Part shown: positions 1 to 7,863 of the stretch, piece by piece
Layout of the letters: each line of letters starts with the position of its first letter
How positions within the stretch are numbered: position 1 is the first letter of the stretch
Source of the DNA: an uncultured Eubacteriales bacterium
Lineage (GTDB): Bacteria > Bacillota > Clostridia > Lachnospirales > Lachnospiraceae
Length of the DNA stretch: 12,772 nt
Direction: 5' to 3'
Assembly (NCBI GenBank): GCA_900321505.1
Contig: ONWK01000011.1
Span: 1-12,772 of the forward strand
Program-made: the position numbers and the translations under genes
Notes under the pieces: generated by a model
Seen by the model: only the letters and a program-made list of their open reading frames with translations
Told to the model about the DNA's origin: nothing
Database searches by the model: none

Positions 1-357
1 ATCGGTATGAAGCACATATTTTACATACCCGTCCTTATTATAATCGGCATCTCCCGGCTTATATTCCACCCTCGTCACATACTCAATGCCGGAAAGCTTC
101 TCCTTCATTTCCAGCTTCTGATCCTCGGTCAGACCCTTAAACATGACGCGGATCGTATAATCCCCATCTATCTCCGGGAATTCCTTCTCCATCAGCTCCA
201 TACCCTTCTTCATGGAGGAAGCATCCGGAAGATATTTCGTCATGTCCGTATTCACCCCGACCTTCTGCATCAGAAAGACACAGAGTCCAGCCAGGGCAAG
301 TACGATCACCAGAATAATAGTTCTTTTTTCCACAATAAAATCTGCAAGTCTTTTCAC
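1..357 (-). CDS. MMPL/RND-family membrane transporter, N-terminal fragment
   Basis: Only the first 119 codons are inside the window; the gene runs off the left edge. The start is a GTG at 357-355 preceded at good spacing by GAGGTGA. The product begins with a short basic cytoplasmic stretch, then a hydrophobic segment at about residues 13-31, then the sequence VNTDMTKYLPDASSMKKG at 35-52. That pattern (one TM helix followed by an N.DM..YLP..S.....G motif) is typical of the first membrane helix and start of the first extracytoplasmic loop of Firmicute MMPL/RND-superfamily proteins, which export lipids or hydrophobic compounds using the proton gradient. The substrate cannot be told from this fragment. 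It lies 44 nt downstream of the glycoside hydrolase gene in the same direction with no terminator between them, so the two may be co-transcribed. The family call rests on the N-terminal signature only. Confidence 0.8.
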   Translation of the reverse strand, partial: MKRLADFIVEKRTIILVIVLALAGLCVFLMQKVGVNTDMTKYLPDASSMKKGMELMEKEFPEIDGDYTIRVMFKGLTEDQKLEMKEKLSGIEYVTRVEYKPGDADYNKDGYVKYVLHTD

Positions 358-401
358 AACAGGTCACCTCAGAATGAAAATGTAACTGTTATCTCTGTAT
401 A

Positions 402-2747
402 TCACGGAACTATCCAATATCCATCTTTGTCAAATGTATAGCTTTTTCCGTTAATGCAATAGGCTGCGTTCTTAGCGTACCATCCACTGGAATCACCATA
501 CCACCAGCCCCTGGCATTCTTTTTCCAGGAGGCCCTCAGTTTATAAGTCCATGCACCGCTTTTTCCGATCCACCAGCCGTCTATGAACTCATTCTGTGCC
601 ATATATCCTTCACTGTTAAAGTAATACCACTTGCCGTCGATCTTCTGCCAACGGTTCTTCGGGTACCAGCCTTTGGTATCCTGATACCACCAGCCCTTCT
701 TATTCTTCTTCCATGATCCGATGCCGGTGTAAGCCTGGTTTCCGTTCTTATCGTACCATTTGCCCTGCACCCATTCATTCGAATACGTCTTCTCCGGCTG
801 AGGCTCGGTCTTAGCTTCATAGGTTAGTCCTGTTCCGCGTGCATAGAGAATTTTGGATGAATACCCGTCTCCCGCAACATTCAGCCGAGGCAGGTTCACC
901 GGAAGCTTGCCGGTGGGCTTTATCTCATCCTGAAGCATAAGGTAAAGACCTGCAGCAATATTCGGTCCATAGCGCTTCATGGGTTCCTTATCCTCTCTGG
1001 GATCCATATTCATGGAACGTGCGCCGTAGGTTATCATAATCGCATCCGCACTCTGGAAGCGCGCCGCATCATAAGGCAGCAATACGCTGAGCAGTATGAA
1101 TTTTCCGCCCTGATCATGAGTTTTCTTTATCAGCTCATCCAGCAGCCCTGCAGAATTGCCGGTGAGAAATGATGCGCTGCCCATTTCCGAGATCGCAATA
1201 ACGTTATCCGCACCTGCGATCCAATCCAGCACCTCTTTTCTTGCCTCAGGAGCATCCTTACCGCGATAGCAGTAAACCTCATAGGTTGAATTCTTCGGAA
1301 GCTTACCCTGCTGTCTCAGCAGATCCACCGCATAGTTTATGGGAAGAGGCTCATCAGCGTAAGCCGTGAGGATAACTGTCTTCTGGCCTTCCTTAACAAG
1401 GGGAAGGGTGTTATCATCATTTTTAACCATCGTGATGGCACGGGTTGTGATATCCCATTCCTTCTCATGGTTGGCCTTCGTGCTTACGACCTTATTTGCA
1501 TTTGCAACCTTTTCATCTACCTTCGAACCGTCGTAGGAACCCAGCAGACCATGCTTTTCCTTCAGTTTGAGGATTCTCTTAACCGCTGCATCGATCTGAG
1601 CAGACAGTTCGGCGTCGGCATCAGCCTTTGCAGCCAGAGCTTTGATATTTCCGGCCAGTTCATTCATCCCCGCGGTAGTAGTAATATCTCCGGGTATGAG
1701 CATGATATCTACTCCTGCACGGATCGCAAGCTCCATGGCATCCAATCGATCAAAATGCTTCGCTATCGCATCCATATCCATGGCATCCGTAACAACAACT
1801 CCCGTATAGCCCATATCTCCGCGGAGTATATCAGTGATAATAGTTTTTGAAAGCGTTGCCGGAAGGTAGATATTCTTTCCGTCAGCCTTGGATTTATATG
1901 TATTCTTCTCTATCTTAGGGTACTGGATATGCGCTGTCATGATCATTTCCGTACCTTCATCGATACCCGCCCGGAAGGGAAGAAGCTCCAGCTCGCGGAT
2001 CTCGGAGTAGGATCTGTCGATACGCGGAAGCCCCGTATGACTGTCGGTATTCGTATCTCCGTGTCCGGGGAAATGTTTCGGGCATGCGATAATATCCGCA
2101 TTCTGAAGTGCACCCAGTGAAAGCTTCACATACTTCGAAACTATATTCGCATCATCTGAAAATGATCTGACACCGATGATGGGATTCGAAGGATTACTGT
2201 TCACATCCGCGTCCGGGCAGAAGTCGACATTAAAGCCGAGGGCTGAAACCTCTGTACCGATGATGGAATACATATCAGTAATGTCCTGCTCAACACCTGT
2301 CGCTGCAAGTGCCATATTTCCGGGGCCCTGCACACACTCGTTTAAGCGGCTCACATCGCCGCCCTCCTGGTCAACGCCCACCAGCAGCTGAGTTACGGCT
2401 CCGCCTGATGTGTTCGCCTTCTGGATCGAGTCGATCAGCCGTACTGTCTGTTCGGTACCCACCGTGCTCTGGGAAAAGAGGATAACTCCGCCGAAATGGT
2501 GGCTTGCGAGATACTTTGCTGTCTCATCAGGAAGAACCGTTATATTCTGACGCTCCTCCCCATCCTTCTGATAATACCTCACACTGACAGTAATCATCTG
2601 TTCGATCTTTTCTGTTGTAGACATGGATTTGAGGAGCTTCTCTGTCTTACTTCCGGAGGCAGCATCTGCTGCGTCAGGCAGTATCATTATTCCCAACACT
2701 AAAAATATACTGAGCAAAGCGGCAAGGATTCTTGTTTTCTTTTTCAT
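402..2747 (-). CDS. Secreted glycoside hydrolase family 3 beta-N-acetylglucosaminidase-like enzyme with C-terminal cell-wall-binding repeats
   Basis: 781 residues from the ATG at 2747, chosen over an in-frame start at 2816 because AGGAGG sits just upstream and a signal peptide follows (basic MKKK, hydrophobic core, likely cleavage near residue 29 after ADA; no lipobox). The catalytic barrel spans about 35-400. VDQEGG is at 125-130. The NagZ signature KHFPGHGDT begins at 224 and continues to the Asp235/His237 pair that serves as acid/base in NagZ enzymes. The likely nucleophile is Asp321 in VVVTDAMDMD. A second alpha/beta domain covers about 430-640. Residues 668-781 hold aromatic GWWY / GKWYYF repeats like those of Gram-positive cell-wall-binding modules. 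Family knowledge points to removal of terminal GlcNAc from muropeptides or other glycans outside the cell. The substrate is inferred. MMPL lies downstream. Confidence 0.9.
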   Translation of the reverse strand: MKKKTRILAALLSIFLVLGIMILPDAADAASGSKTEKLLKSMSTTEKIEQMITVSVRYYQKDGEERQNITVLPDETAKYLASHHFGGVILFSQSTVGTEQTVRLIDSIQKANTSGGAVTQLLVGVDQEGGDVSRLNECVQGPGNMALAATGVEQDITDMYSIIGTEVSALGFNVDFCPDADVNSNPSNPIIGVRSFSDDANIVSKYVKLSLGALQNADIIACPKHFPGHGDTNTDSHTGLPRIDRSYSEIRELELLPFRAGIDEGTEMIMTAHIQYPKIEKNTYKSKADGKNIYLPATLSKTIITDILRGDMGYTGVVVTDAMDMDAIAKHFDRLDAMELAIRAGVDIMLIPGDITTTAGMNELAGNIKALAAKADADAELSAQIDAAVKRILKLKEKHGLLGSYDGSKVDEKVANANKVVSTKANHEKEWDITTRAITMVKNDDNTLPLVKEGQKTVILTAYADEPLPINYAVDLLRQQGKLPKNSTYEVYCYRGKDAPEARKEVLDWIAGADNVIAISEMGSASFLTGNSAGLLDELIKKTHDQGGKFILLSVLLPYDAARFQSADAIMITYGARSMNMDPREDKEPMKRYGPNIAAGLYLMLQDEIKPTGKLPVNLPRLNVAGDGYSSKILYARGTGLTYEAKTEPQPEKTYSNEWVQGKWYDKNGNQAYTGIGSWKKNKKGWWYQDTKGWYPKNRWQKIDGKWYYFNSEGYMAQNEFIDGWWIGKSGAWTYKLRASWKKNARGWWYGDSSGWYAKNAAYCINGKSYTFDKDGYWIVP
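422..713 (-). repeat. Two tandem 62-residue cell-wall-binding repeat units inside the hydrolase
   Basis: Within the hydrolase C-terminus the pattern SWKKN..GWWY.D..GWY.KN....I.GK.Y.F...GY occurs twice, starting at residues 678 and 740, a period of 62 residues (186 nt). Both copies keep the aromatic positions. Between them is a shorter degenerate unit (GWWIGKSGAWTYKL). This resembles choline- or glucan-binding type repeats that hold secreted enzymes at the cell surface; the ligand in this organism is unknown. Confidence 0.7.
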
Positions 2748-2847
2748 TTTTCTACCTCCTGTGATATGTTGATATTTGCCCCATTTGTCAACCTGACTTT
2801 TTTCATATAAACACACAAAATCAGAGATAATCCTCTAACTTTAAAAA

Positions 2848-2876
2848 AGCATACCATTTTCCCCGGTTATAGGCAA
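2848..2876 (-). promoter_or_regulatory. Candidate promoter of the glycoside hydrolase gene
   Basis: On the minus strand TTGCCT (2876-2871), a 17-nt spacer and TATGCT (2853-2848) give a -35/-10 pair matching the vegetative consensus at 4 of 6 bases each, leaving a leader of roughly 95 nt before the ATG at 2747. No other pair at a workable distance is better. This is a pattern match only. Confidence 0.35.
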
Positions 2877-2933
2877 CACATCAGACGAATAAATCCAAAT
2901 GCCCCTCAGAATCTCGGCTTTTTCTGTCTTTTT

Positions 2934-3170
2934 TTGGGGGAGGATGTAAAACCGATAGTTGGATTATGGAAACGCATTACTGAAATTATGAATCGCAATC
3001 TGCGTGATGAACAGGTCAATTTGATAGTAGAGGCGTCATATAGTTCTGAAGAATGGTCACACGAAATCCAGATGATGGATAGAGGTTACAATAGGATTAG
3101 TGAATGGTATAATTCCGAGAACATGTTGATGGGTTTGGCTTATTTCCGGCATTTTTGTAGTGCAAATTAA
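2934..3170 (+). CDS. Small orphan reading frame, possible gene remnant
   Basis: A 78-codon frame on the plus strand, opposite in direction to both flanking genes. The only start with a nearby purine-rich stretch is a TTG inside a GGGGGAGG run, which is not a convincing initiation site; the first internal ATG lies at codon 19 without a ribosome binding site. The reading frame stays open well upstream of 2934. The translation is acidic and looks protein-like (GLWKRITEIMNRNLRDEQ near the start, ending in YFRHFCSAN) and the DNA is visibly more AT-rich than the neighbouring genes. It could be the 3' remnant of a decayed or transferred gene whose terminator was the hairpin at 3191-3235, or a chance frame. 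I recognise no family. Confidence 0.25.
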   Translation: MGEDVKPIVGLWKRITEIMNRNLRDEQVNLIVEASYSSEEWSHEIQMMDRGYNRISEWYNSENMLMGLAYFRHFCSAN

Positions 3171-3190
3171 ACGATTAGCAGACATTAAAC

Positions 3191-3235
3191 AAAGCCGGGG
3201 CGGTTCTTAACACGTAAGAACCAGTCCCCGGCTTT
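3191..3235 (-). terminator. Strong hairpin terminator after the ABC permease gene
   Basis: An inverted repeat with outer arms AAAGCCGGGG (3191-3200) and CCCCGGCTTT (3226-3235), inner arms GGTTCTTA (3202-3209) and TAAGAACC (3215-3222), and a 5-nt loop. It starts 10 nt past the stop codon of the minus-strand permease. Read on the minus strand it ends in GGCTTTGTTT, and on the plus strand in GGCTTTAT, so it could also stop plus-strand transcripts. Confidence 0.85.
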
Positions 3236-3244
3236 ATCAGTGGG

Positions 3245-5602
3245 TTATTCCTGAATAAGATTATATGCAGATACCTTCTTCATACGTCCTGACATGAGAT
3301 AGGTCATTCCGAATACCAGGACTGCGATGACCAGGATGGTGATGCCGATCAGAGCAGGGCTGATCAGGAAGTCGGCGCTTGCTATGCCGAAGCCGCCAAG
3401 TACCACGGATACCAGTGGGTTTACCAGGAAGAAGCCAAGCACTGCACCGGCCAGGGCTGCGATGAGACTCACCGGGAAGAGTGAGAGCGCCAGCTGCAGA
3501 CGGAGCTGTCTGCTGGTGAAGCCGACTGCCTTCTTGATACCGAATTCCTTTTCCTTACGGATGAAAATGGTCTTCAGCAGAAGCTTGATCACAAGATAAA
3601 TGATGGCTACATTCACAAGGATAAGGAGCAGGATCAGCAGCAGGGTGGCAAACATGGTGAGGTTGTCGCTGCTGCGCTGGTAGCGGTACTCATTATGGAT
3701 ACCGGTACATTTATCACCCAGCAGATCCTTTGCCGAAGCAAGTATCTGATCAACATTTTCCGCATCTGCATCCGAAAGACGGATACGGATGGCGCTGAAG
3801 TCTGTGGGGATACCAAGACGCATCGCGCCCTCTGTGCTGATGAAGACACGCTCTCCCATATTGACTACGGCCTGCTGGAAACCGGTTACGATGAAACGTG
3901 CGGTCTGTCCGCTGCATTCAACCTCGATCTCATCGCCGATACTGATATTCAGCTTTTCTGCAAGGAGACGGCCGATCACTGCCTCATTTGCCTCACGGAA
4001 CATGGTTCCCTCATATACGCCGCACTCCAGATATTCCGGCCTGTCGGTAAAGAAGGTAAAGGTTTCGCGTCCCTGTACACTGATGTTGTGCCAGTTCAGG
4101 CCGTAGGCCTGTGACACGCCGGGGAGCTCTGCTATACGGTCTCTGAGGCTGTTATATTCATCCTCATCCTTTGCGTTTACATCCACCACCGCATCAGGCA
4201 CGTCGCCGTTGACCAGACGCTGGAACCGGGAGATGTCAACGCGGGTATTGTAGAAAAGTATGCCTGAGAAAATGGTCATGAAGCCCACTACAGTTACGAT
4301 ACCGAGGACTATCAGGTTCTGGCTCCTGCTTTGCAGCATGCTCTTGGCTGCGAGCAGGGGATTCAGCCTGCCTCTTGTGGTGGCAAGGGGAAGATGATTC
4401 TTTTTGAAGGTGTTGGCCTGCAGACCGAATCTCAGAGCGGTTGCGGGATGAAGATGCCTGAGCTTTCCGGTGGAGATAATAACTACCAGCGCCATGGCTG
4501 CAAGTAGACCGCCGAGGATCATACCGGACATGCCGGGATAAAAGCGGTTTTCCCATACCATACCGGATACACTTCGAAGGAGACTCCGGTCGATCACAGG
4601 CATCAGTATGTAAGAAATACCGATCCCAACAGCTGTACCGGTCAGACCGATCATCATATATTCCAGAAGAAGCGCCTCGCGTACCTGACGGGTTGTATAT
4701 CCCACAGCCCTTAATGCGCCGATATTTCTTACATCACGGTCGATGTTGTTATTGATGGTGAAAATGATCATTACAAGACATACCATCATGGCGATCAGAG
4801 AAAATACAGTCATAAATGCAGCGAGGATGTTGGTCACGCTGACATAACCGGCCTTGGCAAGGTCTATGGTATAGCTGTAGGTTGAGACAGCAGTCTTATT
4901 AAGCGCGTTGATAGTCTCTCTCTGACCATCATCAACCGATACTCCGTCCCTGTAGCTAACAACAACCTCAGTCTGTCCGATGAAGGCTGTACCCTTTTCG
5001 GAGGCTTCATCTGCAAGCCTGCGCATCTCATAGAATTCCTCATCCTCGAACATGAATGCATTCCATGAATACTGGCTGCCCTGCTGCAGTTCCTCATAGA
5101 TCCCTGCTACCGTGTAATCCCTTGTTCCGATGATATCGTTGCTGAAGCGTATATCATCGCCGATCTTTAGATTATTGGCATGGGCATAGTAAACGGTAAG
5201 ATAGATCTTTTTTCCGGAAATGGTGTCGTCCCGGCTTATAAAACGGCAGCCTTCGGCATGAACGCCGCTCAGTGGGTGCAGTATTGCATCATCACGGCTC
5301 TCGTTAATGTTTCCGGCTTCGGAGGAGATATCCTCTTCCTCCGGACGTATGATATCGGACATGGTGTAACGGCTGACGCTGTCCAGGCTGTCCATTGTCT
5401 CACTTATGGTATCCTTATTTCCGTAGACAAAGACAACCACATCTCCGATCCCCGCCGCTTCCTTCTTTTCATCGTAAAGACTGTCGTAACGGTTTACGAA
5501 GAGACCGGTCTGGAGAAGCATGGCGCTCAGTATGATGATGAGGAGAAATACAGTAAGTACGGCCCTGTCTTTTCTGATATTGGATTTGACTAATTTGATC
5601 AT
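3245..5602 (-). CDS. ABC transporter permease with two FtsX/MacB-type domains
   Basis: 785 residues, ATG at 5602 with GGGAGG 8 nt upstream, 19 nt after the stop of the ATPase gene, so the two form a translationally close pair. Hydrophobic segments are seen at about 14-32, 258-282, 312-336, 356-377, 430-450, 650-676, 704-728 and 748-770. This gives a duplicated layout: one helix, a large extracytoplasmic domain (about 35-255 and 455-645), then three helices. Each half carries the FtsX-type coupling segment after the first helix of its triplet: RNIGALRAVGYTTRQV at 292-307 and KEFGIKKAVGFTSRQL at 685-700, which contact the ATPase. Family knowledge: such transporters move lipids, lipoproteins or peptides, or transmit force to periplasmic or surface partners. 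The substrate is unknown. It is 8-TM and duplicated, unlike the 10-TM BceB permeases. Confidence 0.9.
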   Translation of the reverse strand: MIKLVKSNIRKDRAVLTVFLLIIILSAMLLQTGLFVNRYDSLYDEKKEAAGIGDVVVFVYGNKDTISETMDSLDSVSRYTMSDIIRPEEEDISSEAGNINESRDDAILHPLSGVHAEGCRFISRDDTISGKKIYLTVYYAHANNLKIGDDIRFSNDIIGTRDYTVAGIYEELQQGSQYSWNAFMFEDEEFYEMRRLADEASEKGTAFIGQTEVVVSYRDGVSVDDGQRETINALNKTAVSTYSYTIDLAKAGYVSVTNILAAFMTVFSLIAMMVCLVMIIFTINNNIDRDVRNIGALRAVGYTTRQVREALLLEYMMIGLTGTAVGIGISYILMPVIDRSLLRSVSGMVWENRFYPGMSGMILGGLLAAMALVVIISTGKLRHLHPATALRFGLQANTFKKNHLPLATTRGRLNPLLAAKSMLQSRSQNLIVLGIVTVVGFMTIFSGILFYNTRVDISRFQRLVNGDVPDAVVDVNAKDEDEYNSLRDRIAELPGVSQAYGLNWHNISVQGRETFTFFTDRPEYLECGVYEGTMFREANEAVIGRLLAEKLNISIGDEIEVECSGQTARFIVTGFQQAVVNMGERVFISTEGAMRLGIPTDFSAIRIRLSDADAENVDQILASAKDLLGDKCTGIHNEYRYQRSSDNLTMFATLLLILLLILVNVAIIYLVIKLLLKTIFIRKEKEFGIKKAVGFTSRQLRLQLALSLFPVSLIAALAGAVLGFFLVNPLVSVVLGGFGIASADFLISPALIGITILVIAVLVFGMTYLMSGRMKKVSAYNLIQE

Positions 5603-5621
5603 TATGAACCTCCCGGATCAT

Positions 5622-6386
5622 TTACCATCCCATGTCTTCCAGAAATTTTCTTATCTTTTCATGCCTTGCGGTGTCGCCGCTTACATACGGGCCGGGGTTA
5701 CATTCACCGATTATCCCGCCGTCCTGCAGGTAAATGATGCGGTTGGCTCTTCGCGCGGATTTAATGTCGTGAGTGACCATGACCACCGACTGACCTGCGC
5801 GGTTGATCTCAGTAAGTACATCAAGTACCGCCTTAACGCCTGCGGAGTTGAGGGCTCCGGTGGGCTCGTCGGCGAATACCACATCCGGGTCATTTATCAC
5901 GGCCCGTACCATGGCAGCCCGCTGGGCCTCGCCTCCGGACAGCTGCGACGGGAATTTGCTGGTCATTTCCTCACTGATACCTACCCGCTCAAAAAGCATC
6001 CCGGCCTTCTTTTTAAGGTCCTTCTGTTTCTGACCGGTGAGCATTCCGGTGGAGATCGCGTTATCCATAATGCTCATGCTGTCCACAAGATGTATCTGCT
6101 GGAAGATGAAGCCGCAGTGCTTTCTGCGGAAGACGGCCAGCTGGTCGTCATTCATTTTCGTGATGTCCCTACCGGCATATTCAATGCGGCCGAGACTCGG
6201 CTGGTCCATGCCGGACAGGGCGTAGAGCAGGGTGGACTTTCCGGCTCCGGAGGAGCCCATGATAACTGTGAAATCCCCCTTGTAGATCTCCAGATCAAGG
6301 TTCTTGATTATATGATGCTGCTTTCCTCCGATGGAGAAGCTTTTGGAAAGCTTATCTGTTCTGATGATGATACCCTTTTCCCGCAT
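5622..6386 (-). CDS. ABC transporter ATP-binding protein, LolD/MacB-like
   Basis: 254 residues, ATG at 6386 with AAGGAGG 7 nt upstream. All ATPase motifs are intact: Walker A GSSGAGKST at 44-52, Q-loop at about 96-97 (IFQQ), signature LSGGEAQ at 149-155, Walker B VVFADEP with Asp173/Glu174, and H-loop His206 in VTHD. The subgroup, judged from the DEPTGALNS and FIFQQ context, is the one that energises FtsX-type permeases, and the permease follows immediately. The tail after about residue 225 (GECNPGPYVSG...) extends slightly beyond the usual core. It acts as a cytoplasmic dimer hydrolysing ATP to drive the permease. The ATPase-permease pair is the first transcription unit after the two-component genes and has its own possible promoter at 6480-6485. 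Confidence 0.93.
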   Translation of the reverse strand: MREKGIIIRTDKLSKSFSIGGKQHHIIKNLDLEIYKGDFTVIMGSSGAGKSTLLYALSGMDQPSLGRIEYAGRDITKMNDDQLAVFRRKHCGFIFQQIHLVDSMSIMDNAISTGMLTGQKQKDLKKKAGMLFERVGISEEMTSKFPSQLSGGEAQRAAMVRAVINDPDVVFADEPTGALNSAGVKAVLDVLTEINRAGQSVVMVTHDIKSARRANRIIYLQDGGIIGECNPGPYVSGDTARHEKIRKFLEDMGW

Positions 6387-6444
6387 TTCGGTTCCTCCTT
6401 TATGGCTTCGAGATCAGATATGCCGGTTACATTGCCTACGGCTG

Positions 6445-6478
6445 AAAAAAGACCATGCAGGTCATCTCTGCATGGTCT
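6445..6478 (-). terminator. Perfect 11-bp hairpin plus T-run after the kinase gene
   Basis: On the minus strand AGACCATGCAG (6478-6468), a 7-nt loop and CTGCATGGTCT (6460-6450) are followed by TTTTTT, the textbook form of an intrinsic terminator. It lies about 100 nt past the kinase stop codon and about 60 nt before the ATPase start, so it separates the regulator-kinase unit from the transporter unit, or acts as a leader attenuator for the latter. Confidence 0.85.
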
Positions 6479-6479
6479 A

Positions 6480-6504
6480 AGTATAGAGCATATTTTTCCG
6501 GAAA
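6480..6504 (-). promoter_or_regulatory. Candidate promoter element and TTTCCGGAAA palindrome ahead of the ABC genes
   Basis: On the minus strand TATACT (6485-6480) matches the -10 consensus at 5 of 6 bases. The -35 position at 17 nt spacing reads AAGATT, which is poor. A perfect 10-bp palindrome TTTCCGGAAA (6495-6504) lies between the two positions, where an activator or repressor could bind. The weak -35 would fit a promoter that needs an activator such as the neighbouring response regulator. This is inference. Confidence 0.35.
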
Positions 6505-6579
6505 TCTTTGTCTGTTTTTTAATCGTATTTTAAAAGTTTTTTTTAAGCATCCGGAGTCGTGGTGCTGAACACTAAAAAT

Positions 6580-7863
6580 TTACGCAACGGGAAGCTTCAA
6601 ACGTACAACAAAGCCGTTATCCCGGTTGAAGCATTCCAGGGAGCCGTTCATCTTTTCCATGAAATAGTTTGAAATGTAAAGCCCCAGGCCGGAGCCGTCC
6701 TTCCCGCCGGCGTTGGAGCCGCGTCTGAACTTCTGTGTGACAAGCTCGATCTCTTCTTCGGGCACACCGCCGCCGGTGTCGCTTATCTCTATTACAAGAT
6801 ACTGAGGAGAAGTGCCGTCATAGGCACTCTGCACCCGGATCTCGGTACCTGCATATTTATAGGAGTTTGCGATAATATTGCTGATCACCTGATTGAGCCG
6901 CAGGCGGTCTGCAAGGACCACTGCATCCTTTATTTCAGAACCGGAGACCTTCTTACTGTAGTCCGCCTCTTTTATCATCTGCAGTATCTCAGTGGAGCTG
7001 AGCTCCTCAGGCTTTACCTCCAGCTGTTCAAGCTCCTCCAGCGTGGCGTGGAAGAGGTTGGAGATAAGATGATCTATCTGGTCCGCCTTGCCGTTGATGG
7101 CGGCTATGGTATCCCTTTCCAGGTCATCCTTTGCCGTGAGACTCATAACATCCGCCATGGCCTTGATGGAGGCAACGGGTGTTTTGATATCATGGGAGAG
7201 TTCAGCAACCAGCTCCTTCCGGCTTTGCACAGCCGCAGCTTCACGTTCCCTGGAGGATTTCAGCTCCTCACGCATGATGTCAAAGCTTTCCGTGAAGGCG
7301 CCGAAGACGTGGCCGCGGTCCATTTCAAGAGGAGTATCAAGATCCCCTGCCGCTACCCTTGAAGCAAAGCCCTTCAGACGGTCAAAGGGTCTCACAACCC
7401 TGCTGCGCAGATACAGAAAATATGCCAGCGAAATGAGCAGCATCAGTATAAAGAGGCCGGCTATGATCAGCGCCTGTCTGCGATCCCTTCTGGCCTGCAG
7501 TTCAAGGAAGGGGTTATGCACAAGAAGTCTTCCTACAAGTACGCCGTCCTTCTCGATATCCCGTATCACGTCATACCTTGCAGTCGCCGCGGATACCGAG
7601 GTGGCGATATCCTTTTCGGTATAGAAGAGCAGATTGCCCTCCGGATCGATCACCGCATAATCAAAGGGCTCATCCGAGGGGATCTGCTGTTCCTTCATGT
7701 CACATACGCTGTCCCATTCCTTGCCGAGTCTTATCACCAGCCGGTTGATCTCGGTGGGATAGGAGGGCGCGTCCTGCTTGCTGCCACGGGCAACATAGAT
7801 GCACACGGCTGTACCGAGGACGGCAAAAATAATCAGATATATGATCAGAAATCGAAGCTTCAC
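6580..7863 (-). CDS. Two-component sensor histidine kinase
   Basis: 427 residues from a GTG at 7863 with GGAGG 7 nt upstream; the start overlaps the regulator stop codon as GTGA, indicating translational coupling. Two membrane helices (about 3-25 and 131-152) enclose an extracytoplasmic sensor of about 105 residues (26-130) with a PAS/Cache-like strand pattern (DYAVIDPEGNLLF). A HAMP linker follows (about 153-205). The phosphorylation site is His224 in ELSHDIKTP, where the following Asp and Thr fit the HisKA kinase and phosphatase motif. The ATPase domain has the N box (NQVISNIIANSYKYA, 324-338), G1 box DTGGG at 362-366 and G2 box GSGLGL at 390-395, so the kinase looks fully active. The stimulus is unknown. 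The sizeable sensor sets it apart from the BceS-type kinases often found with ABC transporters, which lack one. Confidence 0.95.
   Translation of the reverse strand: MKLRFLIIYLIIFAVLGTAVCIYVARGSKQDAPSYPTEINRLVIRLGKEWDSVCDMKEQQIPSDEPFDYAVIDPEGNLLFYTEKDIATSVSAATARYDVIRDIEKDGVLVGRLLVHNPFLELQARRDRRQALIIAGLFILMLLISLAYFLYLRSRVVRPFDRLKGFASRVAAGDLDTPLEMDRGHVFGAFTESFDIMREELKSSREREAAAVQSRKELVAELSHDIKTPVASIKAMADVMSLTAKDDLERDTIAAINGKADQIDHLISNLFHATLEELEQLEVKPEELSSTEILQMIKEADYSKKVSGSEIKDAVVLADRLRLNQVISNIIANSYKYAGTEIRVQSAYDGTSPQYLVIEISDTGGGVPEEEIELVTQKFRRGSNAGGKDGSGLGLYISNYFMEKMNGSLECFNRDNGFVVRLKLPVA

Noticed and set aside
7..441. 144-codon plus-strand frame at the left edge
   Set aside because: Antisense to the MMPL fragment, whose N-terminal signature on the minus strand is clear; His/Ile-rich shadow composition.
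2763..2791. Consensus TTGACA (2791-2786, minus) with CATATC at 17 nt as the hydrolase promoter
   Set aside because: The predicted start would fall inside the AGGAGG ribosome binding site and remove it from the transcript, so this pair is unlikely to serve the gene.
2748..3244. Insertion sequence or recombination remnant in the gap
   Set aside because: The orphan frame hinted at a mobile element, but no terminal inverted repeats, target duplication or transposase motif is visible.
5520..6533. 337-codon plus-strand frame
   Set aside because: It lies antisense to the ABC ATPase, which has every catalytic motif on the minus strand; the antisense translation shows no domain and no ribosome binding site.
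7088..7624. 178-codon plus-strand frame rich in Ser, Arg and Ala
   Set aside because: Low-complexity shadow of the histidine kinase gene, with no initiation signal.
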